Below, in pieces: positions 1-14,900 of a DNA stretch of 64,000 bases; the stretch's first letter is position 1, and each line of letters starts with the position of its first letter. The notes under the pieces were generated by a model. The model was not told the DNA's origin. It saw nothing but the letters and a program-made list of their open reading frames with translations, and ran no database searches. This DNA comes from Ciona savignyi (lineage: Eukaryota > Chordata > Ascidiacea > Phlebobranchia > Cionidae): NCBI GenBank assembly GCA_000149265.1, contig CH003217.1:551174-615173 (forward strand), written 5' to 3'. The position numbers and the translations under genes were made by a program.

Positions 1-610
1 GAACATACCGAACTGAGGTAAAAAAATTTCAAAACTTTTGAAAAATTTTCTAAGTTTTTTCCCACTTCCAGTGGTAACTTATGCATTAAAATTCGTACAT
101 GTTATGCAAGTCTGACCGTGGTTACACGGGCGAACTTTAAACAAAATTCCATTGCTGGAACATACCGAACTGAGGTAAAAAATTTTCAAAATTTTTGAAA
201 AATTTTCTAAGTTTTTTCCCACTTCCAGTGGTAACTTATGCATTAAAATTCGTACATGTGATGCAAGTCTGACCGTGGTTACACGGGCGAACTTTAAACA
301 AAATTCCATCGCTGGAACATACCGAACTGAGGTAAAAAAAATTCAAAATTTTTCTAAGTTTTTTCCCACTTCCAGTGGTAACTTATGCATTAAAATTTGT
401 ACATGTGATGCAAGTCTGACCGTGGTTACACGGGCGAACTTGAAACAAAATTCCATCGCTGGAACATACCGAACTGAGGTAAAAAATTTTCAAAATTTTT
501 GAAAAATTTTCTAAGTTTTTTCCCACTTCCAGTGGTAACTTATGCATTAAAATTTGTACATGTGATGCAAGTTTGACCGTGGTTACACGGGCGAACTTTT
601 AACAAAATTC
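1..610. repeat. Tandem array, ~157-bp unit, about 4 copies
   Basis: Units begin at 1, 158, 315 and 462 (spacing 157, 157, 147) with the phrase GAACATACCGAACTGAGGTA and end near 610. The third unit carries a ~10-bp deletion. The copies differ by only a few bases, so the array is young or homogenised. Short open frames here are artefacts of the repeat. If the Kelch gene that follows is intact, the array lies in one of its introns; it may continue left of the window. Confidence 0.95.
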
Positions 611-1453
611 ATCCTTATTAATTTGGTTGTTTATAATACCAATTTAGTGTCTAAATAATTTTTTTTATGTAAATGTATTTTGAATGCTTTGTAAAGGTTT
701 AGAATTTGTAATAATATGTTTTTAACTCATTATGGATTTTTTTGTTTGTTGTCAAACGTGGTAGTGTGAACGTGCAAGAATGACAATATTGTGATTAAAC
801 AATGAAACAGTTTAATTTCTTAGCCATTTAATGGAGGCATTACCACGATTTTATTTTAATATTTGTGTATTGACCAATACATCATTTGGTTTGTCTGGCT
901 CCCATGTTCCATTCATTTATTTTTGCCAAAACAAAAGATCTTTAAGATTTTTTTGCAATCAGGTTTTTTAGAATTCCTGTTTTTAAATTTTGTTATTTTA
1001 CTGTTCCCTATTTGAATTGAAAAGTCCGATAGTGAAAGATATCTATGTAATAATCGCTGGAGTGGATGTTAAAACACCCAAACACTCTATAGAATACCAT
1101 GGGCCCACATTTCTATTAATGGAAATACTAAAGTGAAGTTTTAACTGTGTTGGAGACATAAATTTATTTTTGTTTTAACTCAAAATCTACCAGGTTCAAA
1201 GAATCTGGAATGCATTACCTGTTTTACAGCACAGCTGCATTATTAAATATGCATAGACTTAACAGCTTACTAATAATAAACCGAAAATCATTGGTTTCTT
1301 TTTGCAAAATTGAAGTTTTCATTCTAACATTTATCTAAAACCCTAATAAATGAAAGTTAAATATAAATTACCAGGACATTGTCTCTCAATTATCATGTTG
1401 ATTGGGTTTTTTATCTCTTTTCCTTTCCACATAATGTATTTTCCTTTTTACAG
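611..1453. other. AT-rich non-coding stretch (probably intron of the Kelch gene)
   Basis: No exon or RNA gene is recognisable. The last ~450 bases resemble the intron before the equivalent exon of the downstream paralogue (about 8960-9355), so the tandem duplication included intron sequence. Confidence 0.6.
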
Positions 1454-4400
1454 TCAACATTGGATAGCAGAGATTGTTCCACCATTGTGAAGATAAACAA
1501 TCATGTCTATACAGCTGGTGGTTGGGATGGTGGGGCAATAAACACTATTGAATGTATCAATTTAAACCAAGTTAATGCTGGTTGGAGAAAAGTGGCCTCA
1601 ATGATTGAAGAACGATACTGTGCAGCATCTGCTGTATTACATGGTTTGTTCATATTTCTTATACATTGGATTACTTTAGAATTACACCCATTATTTTAAA
1701 AGCAAAGATTTACACTTCAGAAACTGTAACTTCTCTTAAAACACAATAATACTTTAACCACTGATTATTTATTTTTTTACACACAGAATGTTATCAGGTG
1801 AAACTGATAAGCTTATATGTAACAGATGAGTAACATTCAGGTTAACCCAATTTTGGTTATTTCCAACATAACCAAAATGTAAAATAATTGCCATTTAAAA
1901 TGCAATTGTATAAATTTTGTATCACATTGAAAGTGTAAATTCAAAATATAGTTTAAAAAGTTAAAATGTAAATGTAAGGAATTAAAATGTAGTTTTGTTA
2001 TTTTAAGGAACCGACTAAATATGAAAAAATGCATAATGTTTTTTTTTACCAAGTTAGTATTACCCTCCGTCTAGCATTAAGTATGTAAAACTATATGCTG
2101 TATGTAATAAATAAATTTTAGATTGCATGTACACAGTGGGAGGTTTTTATGTTGGTAATACATTATCATCAGCGGAAGTATACAACCCAGCAACAAATAC
2201 ATGTTCAACCATTGCTCCAATGGAAACTAAACGACGTGAACATGCTCTTGTTTCTTACAATGGTTTGTGTAGTCCTTCTTTTCTTTTTATAACATGTATT
2301 GCTATTCAGGGTTATGCTTGCATTTAAAATTTCATTTTATCATAATTTAAACACTTTTGCAAGTCAATGGTAAATTTACTTCTCTTCTTTATTTATTAAT
2401 TTCAAATAATGAGTGAGAAATGGCTATCACTTTACCGGTTTATAAAGGTATATTAGGTTTGTCCAAAAATCATCACTTCCATAGGTCCATTGTAACCCGA
2501 ATATTAGAAATATTCAAATAAATTTACCAATATTTAAGAATATGTTTTATTACATAAATGAGTGCAACATTTATTTTAGTTACTAAAGATGCTCCATCAA
2601 ATCAAGTTTATATAAAATTGACATTAAGTGTGTAAAATTAAAAGACTTTTAATTATTTATATCTATTATTACTTTTACCCTAAAAAGATATGCACCACTT
2701 CAAATATGTCAATGTCCATGGACAGTTTTTAAATACTTGTATTATTTTGTAATGCAGTGCAAGTCATTTAAAAAAAAATTTAGAAGTACACGTAATGTGT
2801 AGATTTATAACAAATCATTTAAGACTACTTTGTGTGCTAATATTTGTTACTCATTGTGGTTTTACTCTTCTGTACTGCAGTAAAACGACTCTTCAAGGCC
2901 CTAAAAAATAAATAAAAATCCAACTAATTGTGTTAAAACCTTTACTAAATGGAGTAGACACGGTTTGTTTACGATAGAACATACAGTTGATTAGGTTCAC
3001 CTTGGCAAAAGAAACGAAATGCGTTTTTTCAAAAATACCAAAATTATTCTTATACAGGTCATATATATGCATTTGGTGGAAAGGATAGAAATCCTTTTAA
3101 TTCAATGGAATGTTTTGATCCAAAGACTGGGAAGTGGGAAATATTGGCTTCTATGAAAGAGAAGAGATATGGATTGTCTGGAGTTGTTTGCAATGGTGAC
3201 ATCTATGCAATTGGTATGATGTTTTCTTGCATTTTGATTTGGGATAATAAAATTTAATTATTATTTTAGATGTGTTATTATAGGTCCCATTTGAAAAAAT
3301 GCGACACATATTGTTTGTTTTTTTAATTTTTTTTCCGTCAAAGGCTTGCCAGGCATGGCTTGTGGCTACGACATCATCTACCAAAAGGGGTTATGGAAGC
3401 ATAATGAAACTTTGACATATTTTATATAGCACTTAAACGGCTATTGCAATTTCAATTAGATTTGGTAAAATGTAAGTGCATTATTCATTGATATAATACA
3501 TGAAAGAATTAAAAAAAAATCCTAGGAAAATACCCTAAAAAATCAGATTTTGTTCTCAAATCATGATTGTGACAGGCATGCCATATCGCCCCGACATCTA
3601 CTAGAAGAAGTAATGGAATCGCAATTAACCTTTTTTATAGTTAGACAACATGGTCTAGAGATATGCAGAAACACAAATTATGGTACTAAATTCTAGGGAA
3701 TTTCCCCCTCCCCCAAAATTGCTTCTTTTAAGCATAGTTCTAGAACAGCTGCTCCAATTTTGATCAGATTTGTTGAACTGTTAATGCCCGATTTGTCGCT
3801 GTACCATTAAGAAAAAAAATACCTAGAGTAATACCCTAAAAATTATGATTTATGATCGCTTGGTAGAATTTCAATTTTTACAGTACTACGTACATAACAC
3901 AAACCAGCTTCCTATTTTACACGAGGCAGATAACGCTTTACTTGCTGTAAGAGTTCTAATCTTGAACTGTATTCAAAAAAATTCCAAATTTTAACCAAAC
4001 TAAAACCAATAATAAGTCTGCTTTAATTCCCCGTATTACCAGACAGAAAATAAACAACTAGGTTGAACATTTTCAAGGTGTTAAAATTTATTGAAGTACC
4101 ATGCCAAATTTGGGGTAAATCACACTCAGACATACCTGAGAATATAAACTTTGTTTTTCTATATTTGACTGAAATGAACATAAGAATTTAAATATTATAG
4201 ATAGAAGAAGTAGAAAATAAGAAATTAATATTGAGTTAAAAAATTCCAGTTTACGAAAAATCCCCCTTTATTAGTAATATATGGAAAATAAAGAAATTAT
4301 AACACACTATTTCTATGTGTGTAAAGAAGTTGGAAACTCATATTCAACACAATACGATCAAAATTCGCCCGGCTGGTTAGTCTGGAGGTTAAGTGCGCCG

Positions 4401-5409
4401 CCTTTCAAATCGAAAGGTGCGAAACTGGTCGCTAGCTAGTCGGTTGTGTCCTTGGGCAAGGCACTTTATGGACATTGCCTGAATCCAGCAGATTAATGGG
4501 TTCTACCAAATTGAAGGAACGTGTCTATCATATACAACACACTGTAATAGCTCTGGTAACCCAACTGTGGGTGCGAGGTGATCTGACGATTGCCCGTGTG
4601 TTAATCCCATTAGTTTTTCCATTCACAGGGATAAACATAAATATCATATCCTATTCTAAATCCCTTAACCTTTATCAAATATGTATTTTTTTACAGCCAA
4701 TTTAAAAATAAAGAAATCTTGCAATGGAGTTGAAAATTTAATATATGTTACCTTTTTTGGTTTTTATTTTTGTTTTCCAACATACTTCATTAATTGATTA
4801 ACCATGAATGTTAAGATTGGATTGGTAACTCGAAAACTCATTAGTTTCTATTTGAAGAACCAAACGATTGAATTATTTTTAAATACCTACCCATGGGTTT
4901 CTGCTTACAGCATACAGTCAAAATGGGGTTTAAAATGGTAGTGGTTATCATGTGGTTGATACTGTCTACTTTAGCCCAGTTTTATATTTTGATATTAAAA
5001 TAACATATATTTTTACTTTTAAACTGACATTAACTAGTAACAATATATATAGGTTTATTACATCTGCTTACTTGCTAATCTGCAGTAATTTATTCTGACA
5101 TTTTAAGGTGGAATTGGACTTAATACAGTGGAGCGCTATAATGTCCGCACCAACCAGTGGTCCGATGCTGCCAACTTGAACTACGAAAGATATGGTGCTT
5201 GTGCTTGTGTCATGAATGGGAAGATATATGTTCTTGGAGGGTAACTAATTATTAATAACACAACTGGGTTATATATTAAAAAAAAAAATTTTAGTGTTAG
5301 TGAGAAGGAATCGACCACAGTTGAGGTTTATGACCCAGTTAAGAATGAATGGAAAATTGAGACCAACATGGATATTTCAAGAAAGTGGTCATCAGTTGTA
5401 GCTTTTTAA
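1454..5409 (+). CDS. BTB-Kelch (KLHL-type) protein, 3' part; 5' exons outside the window
   Basis: Five exons read in one continuous phase: 1454-1643, 2122-2262, 3058-3213, 5108-5240 and 5295-5409 (TAA). All introns are GT-AG. They encode Kelch blades 2-6, with the usual double glycine and the Y/C-x6-W spacing (for example HIYAFGG then MECFDPKTGKWEILASM). The product ends KWSSVVAF. Each exon matches one in the complete paralogue at 5981-16143, so this is an older or younger tandem copy. The BTB, BACK and blade-1 exons are not seen between 1 and 1453 and should lie upstream. Proteins of this class are usually substrate adaptors of Cullin-3 ubiquitin ligases, with the propeller binding substrate; that role here is inferred from the family. 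The last exon is intact, unlike the paralogue's. Confidence 0.9.
3283..3880 (-). repeat. Dispersed ~330-bp repeat, about two units, in Kelch intron
   Basis: This stretch is the reverse complement of the family that forms the tandem block at 19915-21560: shared phrases include the TAGATGTCGGG region and the stretch around CATGGTCTAGA. It opens with a phrase also found at 19922 that contains an imperfect palindrome, GTCCCATTT with AAATGGGAC. No coding capacity is seen. Confidence 0.7.
4366..4668 (+). mobile_element. tRNA-derived SINE, copy 1
   Basis: Tail half and body match the better copies at 27876 and 43453. The head is tRNA-like, with an A-box-like TGGTTAGTCTGGAGGTTAAG and a B-box-like GGTGCGAAACTGG. 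The body contains TTGGGCAAGGCACTTTA and GGGTTCTACCAAATTGAAGG, and the tail ends ATATCCTATTC. The ~75-aa frame opening at 4475 is part of the SINE, not a gene. It lies in an intron of the first Kelch gene. Confidence 0.85.
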
Positions 5410-5980
5410 GCAGAAAAACCTGACATTTTCTGAAAGCTTAACAAAACTAACTGTCATTTTTAATTTATTTCCCATTAATCTGGACAAAATTATACAGAAT
5501 CAATTTTGAATCATTAAATTAATATTAATATGTTATACATGCCCCTTTTAAAAACTTTGATCAATTAAAGCATTAAACTTTGAAGCATTGTTATTTTCTT
5601 TAAATCACGAATTATATTTCCAGATAGTTCTAGTGGAGTAATTTTTTAAAACAATTATTTTTGTTTATTACTCAACATGTGACCAATTGCATAACCACAC
5701 ACTTCCTCTAAAATAGACCTATTTATTTGGTTTTCTCTTTATTTTCGTTTTACTGTGTCATTTGTTTGGGAATTTAAGTTGGTTTATATTAAAATTAATG
5801 TTAAAACACTTTCACCATAAATACTGGATGTCCTTCTACAAAACTAATCTTTGTTTTATCCTAATTATAAAATTTTATTTTGTAGTGTTTTGTGGTGCTT
5901 TAATTATTGTATATTCATTGATTATGTATTTAGAACTAGCCACATTGGTTTTTAAACTTTATGTTAATTCTTGTGAAATA

Positions 5981-8900
5981 ATGGCTGCAAATGAATTTCA
6001 TGAAAAAGAATACAAAAGTGATCACGAAGTTTACATACTGGATAAAGTGAATCGGTATGTAATTTGGTAAACTAACAAATTTCGATCACATTTAAATTTA
6101 AAATTTACCATATTTAGGTTTCGTGAAGATAAAAAACTTTGTGATGTAACATTTAAAGTGGAAAAAGAAGAGGTTTATGCTCACAGAAATATTTTGGCAG
6201 GATTTTCCGAATATTTTGAAGAAATGTTTCTTTCAGAGGTAACCTGTATTTTACCTTAAAAGTAATCTAATCACATGTGAAATTAACAGTGCAACTCAAA
6301 TTCTGTTCCCAAACATCCACCTTTCCTTTAGTATGATTTTATTGGTTTAATATATCTTTATTTATAAAATGCTTTAATATTTTATTTGTAGTCCAAGGCC
6401 AGTTTTCCAAACGAATTTGAAATAAGAGGGGTCCAGGCACCAATACTGAGCTTACTTATCACATTTATTTACACGGCAGTGATCAAAATAAACAGTGAAA
6501 CTGTTTATCAAATTTATGAAACTGCCAATATGTTGCAAATCAAATGTAAGTTTAGATATAAAAGCTTTATGTTTATTGTTCTTTCATGCTATATATTCTG
6601 CAGATGTGGATGAGTATTGTGTGAACTTTTTTAGAGAGACACTTAATGTTGGTAACTGCATTGGTGTTCATGTTTTTGCACAAAAATACCAAATCTCGGA
6701 TTTAGTGACAAAGTGTGAACAATTAATTGTCAAAAAAGTTATAACTGGATTGGAATTTAAGGAACTGACTTTAAATGAAAGTGAATCTATTATTGCATTG
6801 AAACCTAAACAGGTGTGTATTTATAACTTTATCATTTTAAGGCACATGCAAATGGTAAAATGTATGTGAATTACTAATTGTTTTTTTTGTGTATGTTAGT
6901 TTTATGTTTGTTCAGTTGTAGATTTATTGTTTTAAAATGTTGTTGTTAACCTTTTATTAATGTTTATAAAAAATTATCATTCAGAAATGTTGTGAGGAGA
7001 CCATGTTTAGAAGCATCTTAAATTGGATTAAACATGATTTTGAAAATCGTCAACAATTCTTTGAACGTTGGTTTCAACTAATTGATGTATCAAAATTATC
7101 AACACAATTTCTACAAGAACTATCTCAAAAATCGGAGGTGAGATTTTAAATTATTTGATTATATTTTCCAATGTGGTGTGTTATGACTAAAACCACTATT
7201 GACATGATGATTTTTTATGATTTTTTATTATAATTTAAAGTTTGTTGTATTTTAAACTCTATTTTATACTTTTACAGTATTGTCTTTTTATATATAAGTA
7301 TGCATAACATTAAAAGAGTGTCATATGTTTATTGTAAAACTACAACAATAAAATTTATATTCATGATAATCGATTATCTTAACATAATTTATCTAGATCA
7401 ATGTTTTGATCTTTGGCAAAATTGTACTTTGTGTGTTGATTGTATTATCTTATGTATGACCATCTAAGCATTAAGCAGTACTTTAATATAAAAGTAACTT
7501 AGTTTTAAAAAAATTTAATGACATAACTTTGTCCGATGGATTAGCTTAATGGGTATATCGCCTTTTAGCTGAATGGTTGCAGGTCTACAACTGGTCGCTC
7601 ACTAGTCAATTGTAACTTTGCCTGAAGCTTGTGAAATATTGGGTTCTACCAAATTGAAAAAAACGTCTAGATCATACAATGGTGAGTGCGAGGTAATCTG
7701 ACAATTGCCTGTTTATTAACACTGTGCGTTTTCCCCTTTACACTGATAAGTATAAATATCCTAAAAGGAATACAATGTTTCCTGATAGACGTGGTTGAAA
7801 ACATCCAATGTTTATTTAAATGAAGTTTTTCCTGAACTATTCAATCGACTTTCTCAGTTTGGCCAAGATGGTGCTAAAGAAGGTAATGTATTGTAAAATT
7901 GGTTTATATTTACAATCATTGAATGACAACAATTTTGGGATTGTATTATCACTGTGGTTTTTAAAATCCACATTGTATAAATTATAGTGAATAATTGATT
8001 ACATAACTTTGTAAGTCCGATTCTTAACCTTAAGTTTATAACAACCTGCTATCTTAAAACAATGTGGTAAGGTGACGCTACCTTCTATTTGGGATTTTAT
8101 TTTCGATTTCGCATATCAACATGATTAATGGAGTTAAGAGGATGTTAACCAATAAGGTTTGTATGGCGGATTGAGACAGAAAGGAACTGTGCGATCAGAT
8201 TGAAACGTTTTTGTAATGCTCGTTTAAATAGGAAGAAAGAGCTGCTGGTTTTAATATTTTAAGAATATTAGACATTATGTTCTAGATATGAACTAATCTA
8301 ACAAGAATCTATTTTTTCCCTGATCATGGATAAAAAGTATGGTCTATTGCCCACCCATAGTAAGAGAAAGAAGTAATTGTTTTACAATCAGTAATTAACC
8401 ATTATGATTTTTACATCATCTTTAAATGGCAGTAGTAGCTATAGTGCAAAGCATTAACATCTTTTCACATTATTTCAGAAGTTCCATCTGAGTTCATGGT
8501 TGTGGGTGGTCATGGTGAAGCCAGCAAACTTGTCAGTATTTACGATGTTAATCAGAAACAGTGGAAAAAATTGAAGGTGATTTGTTTAAGCGGTTTAATA
8601 TTATTTAACGTCATAACCGTTTGCCATATTGTGTTTGGAAATACCTCATTTCGAGTAAAAATAATTTGTATGAAAATAAATTTATCGTGGGCACATTGTG
8701 TAGAGTAGGATATCCAAATCAAATATCCTAACATGACAATATTTTAAATAAACAAAGTAAATGTCTATTTTCTTATTACACAGGTGCATATACCAACATA
8801 TCACCTGGTTTGTATAACATATGCAATACTTTTGTTTGAGAAGTCATTAAATTTTTTCAATTCTACATGCAACAACGATATATGAGAAATTTTGTAATTG

Positions 8901-11900
8901 CCAGAAAACTAACCAAATATTACGTTGTAGGATTAATAAAATAAATGTTTGAATTTTTTTTTGAGTTATATGCATTTGGGTTTTTGCAATGTAGGGCGTT
9001 TTAAGATCAGCATTTTGGAACACCATGTTCCCATTGTTGGGTATTAAATATACTGAAGTGTTAACTGTTCAATCTAGAATACATGACTAGTTTTACAGCA
9101 CACCTGCATTATTATATGTGAATTTGTAAATACATCTTAGCCTAAGTACAATCTAATATTTAAGCAATTGTGGTTTCACAGTGAATGGTCTATAATATGT
9201 GTTTGGCATTGCAGTTTTTATTGTAACATTTATTTAAAATCTTTATAAATGTAAGTCATATATAAATACCCAAGACAGTAACTTACCTCTTAGGACAGTA
9301 AATTACAATATAATTATCGTGTTGATTGAACCATTTTCTACTTTCCTTTCTACAGTCAACATTGGATGGGAGAGATGGTTCCACCATCGTGAAGATAAAT
9401 AATCATGTTTATACAGCTGGTGGGGCAATGAATACTGTTGAGTGTTTTAATCTAAACCAAGTTAATGCTGGTTGGCAAAAAGTGGCCTCAATGATTGAAG
9501 AACGATACTGGGCAGCATCTGCTGTATTACATGGTTTGTTCATATTTTTTACACATATTTTATAATCAGATAAAAGAATCAATATTTTAGAATTAGATAA
9601 TAAATAAAAAAATTCTGTAGATAATAAAACTGTGCATTAAGAAATAAGTCGCGATTTTAAAAGTATGAATGTTGTTATTTGATTTAAAGATGTAGAGTTA
9701 CTTAATTTGGTTAGTTTGTTCTAAAATTACTTATTTCTGTTTTTCTATGTGTTGCATACATTAGAAACAATATTTTAATTATTGTCTGACCCAGCATAGT
9801 TTGACTGCACACCTATATTAATTCATGTGAATAAAATCACACCTCAGGGATGTGTAACTCCACTATAAATCACAACCACACTCGCACACATGTGCAAAAT
9901 TTGGGTTGACTTACCTTTGGTGGAATTCCTGACATACCCAAAAATTTAAAATAAATGCACTTTAAAAACATAAAAGTAAGTCCCTATATTTCATATTACA
10001 ATTTAATTGTCATTTTAAATTATAAATAAGAAATTTAAAATAGAAATCTTTATAAACACAACCCCACTTAATTCAATAAACCACATTATGTATTCGCCCA
10101 TTATGTTATCGAATCGGTTAATTGGTGAAGTTTTAATAATGTTACTGGACATGGAAATACCCCAATCAAACTCAGTTATAATTTGCCAATGTAATGAAAT
10201 AGTAGTAATAAAAGTAGTAAAAACCTTGACTGTTGCACACCCAGCAGGATACGACTAAATAAGAAAGAATGCATCATGTTTTTACTACAAATAGTAATAC
10301 CCTCGCCTCTGGCATTAAGTGTCTAAAACATTTTGAGTATATTCTAAAGTTTGATTTGGTAATCTGAAACACATCAGATTCTTTCAGAAACAAATCTATA
10401 GTTGTCTAATGTGGATTATATCAATTTTGGTCTGGTTACCATAAACAGTTGGTTTGGTTACCATTAAACCAAGCAGATATCCCTATTATGTTTAAATAAA
10501 AGTGGTTTTGCAATTAATATGACTATCGGTTTGTTTATTCTTAGTTTATTTACAGAAATATATGCAACAATGTGCTCTATTAACTCATAAATTTCCAGAT
10601 CACATGTACACTGTGGGAGGTCGTAATTATGGTGGCGTGTTATCATCAGTGGAAGTATACAACCCAGCAACAAATACATGGGCAAGAATTGCTACAATGA
10701 AAACTAAACGACATGATCATGCTCTTGTTTCTTGCAATGGTTTGTGTAGTTCTTGTTTCATTCGGTAGAATGTATTGCTATTCAGGGTAATGCTCACATT
10801 TAAAATTTCATTTAAGCGTAATGTGACCATATTTTCAATTAAATGATTAATTTACTAATCTTGTTTATCCAATGAATAAAAATAATAACTGGGAATTAGT
10901 CAGTTGTTACTGGTATCTTAGTTTCATCAAACATTTTTCTTTCCACAGATCCATTGTAACATGAATATTAAAATAAATTCAACAATATTTGAGAATATGG
11001 TTTGTCATATTAATCCTTACAAAATTGATTTTAGTGTATACAAAAAAGTCTTTAGTCACAATTCCATAAAAAATAGGTTATATAAAACTTTCGTAAAGTG
11101 TATAAAAAAATAAGAAGTGTCATTATGCATATCTTTTAATGTCATTATGCATTTCTATTAATTATTTTCATCATAAAAATATATAAACAACTTACATATA
11201 TTGCAACGTTTATGGACAATTTTTTATTCAGTTGTATTATTTTCTGGTGTAGTGCAAAGTATTCAATAACACATAGAAGTACAAGTAACGTGTTATAACA
11301 AATTATTCTGAGACTACTTTGTTTGTTCAAATATTTACCACTTACATTGGTTTTATTTCTTTCTTATCTTCGTTTCTTTGTAGCACTTGTGACTGGCACA
11401 TTTTTCGCCACATCGGCAAGTTTAAGCTGACCAATCCAGTTTAAACTTTACAAAAGAAAAATTATTTGTGGTAAAAATAGTAAAACAATTTACCGGCGTC
11501 CTGAATATATTTAACAACTTAAAACTTGGAAATTACAGAAACAAAAAAACAAGAATTACAATCATGGAAGAAAGTACATGCTATCAGCACCATACTAAAA
11601 CATGGTTCGCGATTATCATAAAAAGTAACATATCTGACTTCGAATATGCATTGTCAGTCAGAAGTAGCAACCCTTGTTACTTTGGTGTTGTAGTTACTTT
11701 AATAATTAAGACCAAATAGCCTCATTAACATTTTTATACGGTTTAAAAAATAAATGAATATAAATTAACAGTTTTTAAACAATTATTGATGACACATCAT
11801 AAAAGTTAAAATTAAATACATTATAACTTAAAATTTCCTATAAACAGTACTTTACCATTAATAAAAAAGTCATTTTTAAACTCTAAATCCAGACAGATTT

Positions 11901-14900
11901 GTTTCTGGTTTTATGCAACTTAATTTAGTTTATCTATTTAATTTAGTTTTATTTGTAAAATAAAATACAAGTTAACTAAGCCAAAATTAAATGTTTATTA
12001 AACAAAAAACACAAACATTAACAAAAACACTTATTTGAACAATGCTTTGCAGTATGAAACACAATTCATTTTATTTGATTTAGTTTTACTTTAGAAAATC
12101 TCCAGATTTACGATGATCATTTTACCAGACTACACTAGCTAACAAGTACAGTTATCTCCCTAAATTGAGGTTTAATTGTATAATACTAATAAACTTATAT
12201 AGCTTTGTACGTTACTTTTATTGTAATAAATATTTGGTTTAAATCGTAGGAGTATAAAACAAAAATAAAACATGGAATGATTTAAGGCATGCAGGATACT
12301 AAACTACTTATTATTTATAAAAAAAAAAAAAAATTTTAGTTTGTAGTCGTTGTATGACCAACATTATGCGCAAATTAATCTTAATACAATAAAAACATTA
12401 TTTATCGCCTGAAAGTGTAAAACGGAAGCCCAACATTCGAAATTTCTCCAAAGTTTTTGTGCAGTAGACATAGGCTTACCTATTTAGTTTTGTAATACTG
12501 TTTGCAATGAAGGGTTTAGTTTAAAGCCCAAACAAACTAAAGTAATTCATATATAGTTATATATTTTAACATATTTTGTTTAGCTTTTTTATTAAATCAT
12601 ATAAAGACTTATACAGTAAGTTATACTGTACCAAAAAGGAAAGATTATTTTTAAATAGGTCAACTGTTTTATTTATTGTATTAATTATTACATATTTACT
12701 AATGATATTTATAGCGTAATTGGAAGTCTTTTTCACATGGAAGAAAGTTTTGGTCTAAGACCACAAACTTAGTTTAATGTTGTAGTAAGTATGTCTTGCT
12801 TAGCAACATTTATATTATGGAAAGGATGTTTTTTAGCGAGATATTCCGCAGTTAAAAGCTGATTCACATCCATTTCAGTTCCATTTAACTGTTAAACAAA
12901 TGGTGGTACATTTTTTCAATTGTCAGGTGTTTGGTTTATCTGATAAGTAAAGTTAAGTTTTATATATTTTAAACATCTTATGGAAAGTTAAACCAATAAT
13001 TATTGATATTAAATGAATATCGATTTTAAAATTCTCTGATTGGTCGAATATTTACATTTCCAACTTTTTAACATAACATGTTTGTATTCTAAGTTGTACT
13101 ATTTTTTTGAAAACCCAATTGTAGCAGAAATGGTTTGTGTATGATAGAACATATGCTTAATTAGGTTCACCAAAGGAAAATGACAAACATGGGGAAACAA
13201 TATGAATGCTTATAACTAGTTTGTATTTATTCATATTGTGTACATAATTTTTGTGTAAAGATTTTACAAACAGTGATGGTTAACACATTGTTCGCGGTCC
13301 GGTTTATTTCATGTTTTGAAGTGTATTCTATACATGACTCTGCATATTACTGGTAACCTGTCCATTGTTGTATAATTTTTCATATAAAGAAATATAAATT
13401 TGTAACAAAAAATACAACAATGATCACAATTGTAAATAATAAACACCATGTTATAGTGCTGGATAAAGCGATCAACATTTTTGCACCCACTTGGTATAAA
13501 GCCTCGGGCTTTCACATTAGCATCCCTGGTCTTGAGTTTGATATTCTAACTTAATCGCAGAAGTGTGATAATATGACAATAAATATACCAAGATTGTTCT
13601 TATACAGGTCGTATATATGCATTTGGTGGTTTAGATGGCAAGAATTGTTTAAATTCCATGGAATGTTTTGATCCAATGACTAAGAAGTGGGAAATATTGG
13701 CTTCTATGAAAGAGACAAGATCAGGATTGTCTGGAGTTGTTTGCAATGATGACATTTATGCAATTGGTTTGACCTTTTTTAGATTTTTATATTAAAATTA
13801 AATTACTATTATAGAAATATTATTTGTAAAGTCTTCTAAGGTAAGAAAATAATAACTTTGTCTATTAAAATTAATTTAACTTTATTCAAATATAACAACT
13901 ATGCTAAAATATTTATTATTATACTATTTATGTATTTCCTTAGAATCCAAGCACATTTTAATTTTATTTTGTTCATTTTTTTCTATTATATTATGATCTG
14001 ATATTTATTTCTAAACCGAAAATAATTAATTGGTTAACATATTTATATAGAGTTATAGATGTATAAAATCATCTATGAAAACCGAAATGGGCTCAAAGTA
14101 ACCCAAATTGGCCTTGGAAATATATAAATTACATAACCAAATATTTTAAAACTCTATGTTTGTGACTATAAAAATGTTAAACACTTAAAACCATCTTAAT
14201 ATTGTAGAGAATTATGATAAACTAAAAATATATCGGTCCCCATTTTAATCTTCAATTAAATTCTGGGAAGTTCGAAATCTTCACCCAACTAAAGAAGGAG
14301 AAGGAGGATAGGATGTTTATTTTTATCCAAGTGAATGTGAAAACCAAGGTGGTTAACACAACGGCAATTTGCCGATCACCTGTCCCCAATGTCGAGCTAC
14401 CGAAGCTATTGCAGTGTGTTGTGTATGATTTACATGTTTCTTTAATTTGGTAGAACCAATTTGTCTGTAAGGTTCAGGCAATGTTCGTTAAGTGTCCTGA
14501 CAAAGGACATAACCGACTAGCTAATGACCCTTCAGCTGGAAGGCGTCGCACTAACCCGTAAAGCTAATCAGTCGGACATAACCGACTAGACTTACCATCA
14601 ATTGATTTAACTGTTTGGAGGTGGTGGAAAATATTTATTGGATTGTGCAATGGCAAGTTTAGGGTAAATTACACCAGGCAAATTCCAGACATCTTTAAGA
14701 AAAGTTTGCTTTTGAATGTTAAAGGACTTAGTGATTTTAAATACTTTAAATATTAAAGAAAATGGAAAAATTAGAATTTAATATTAAATTAAAATATCCC
14801 AGTTAACTTCCAAAAATTCTGTATAACAGTAAGATGTGGAAAGAATTTCTTTATAATACATTTCTATGTGTATAAAGCAGCTGGGAACTCAAACACAACA

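Noticed and set aside
4475..4705. Frame MPESS..STKLKE, also at 27990 and 43567, looking like a conserved protein family
   Set aside because: All three lie inside copies of the same tRNA-derived SINE; similarity reflects the element, not a gene.
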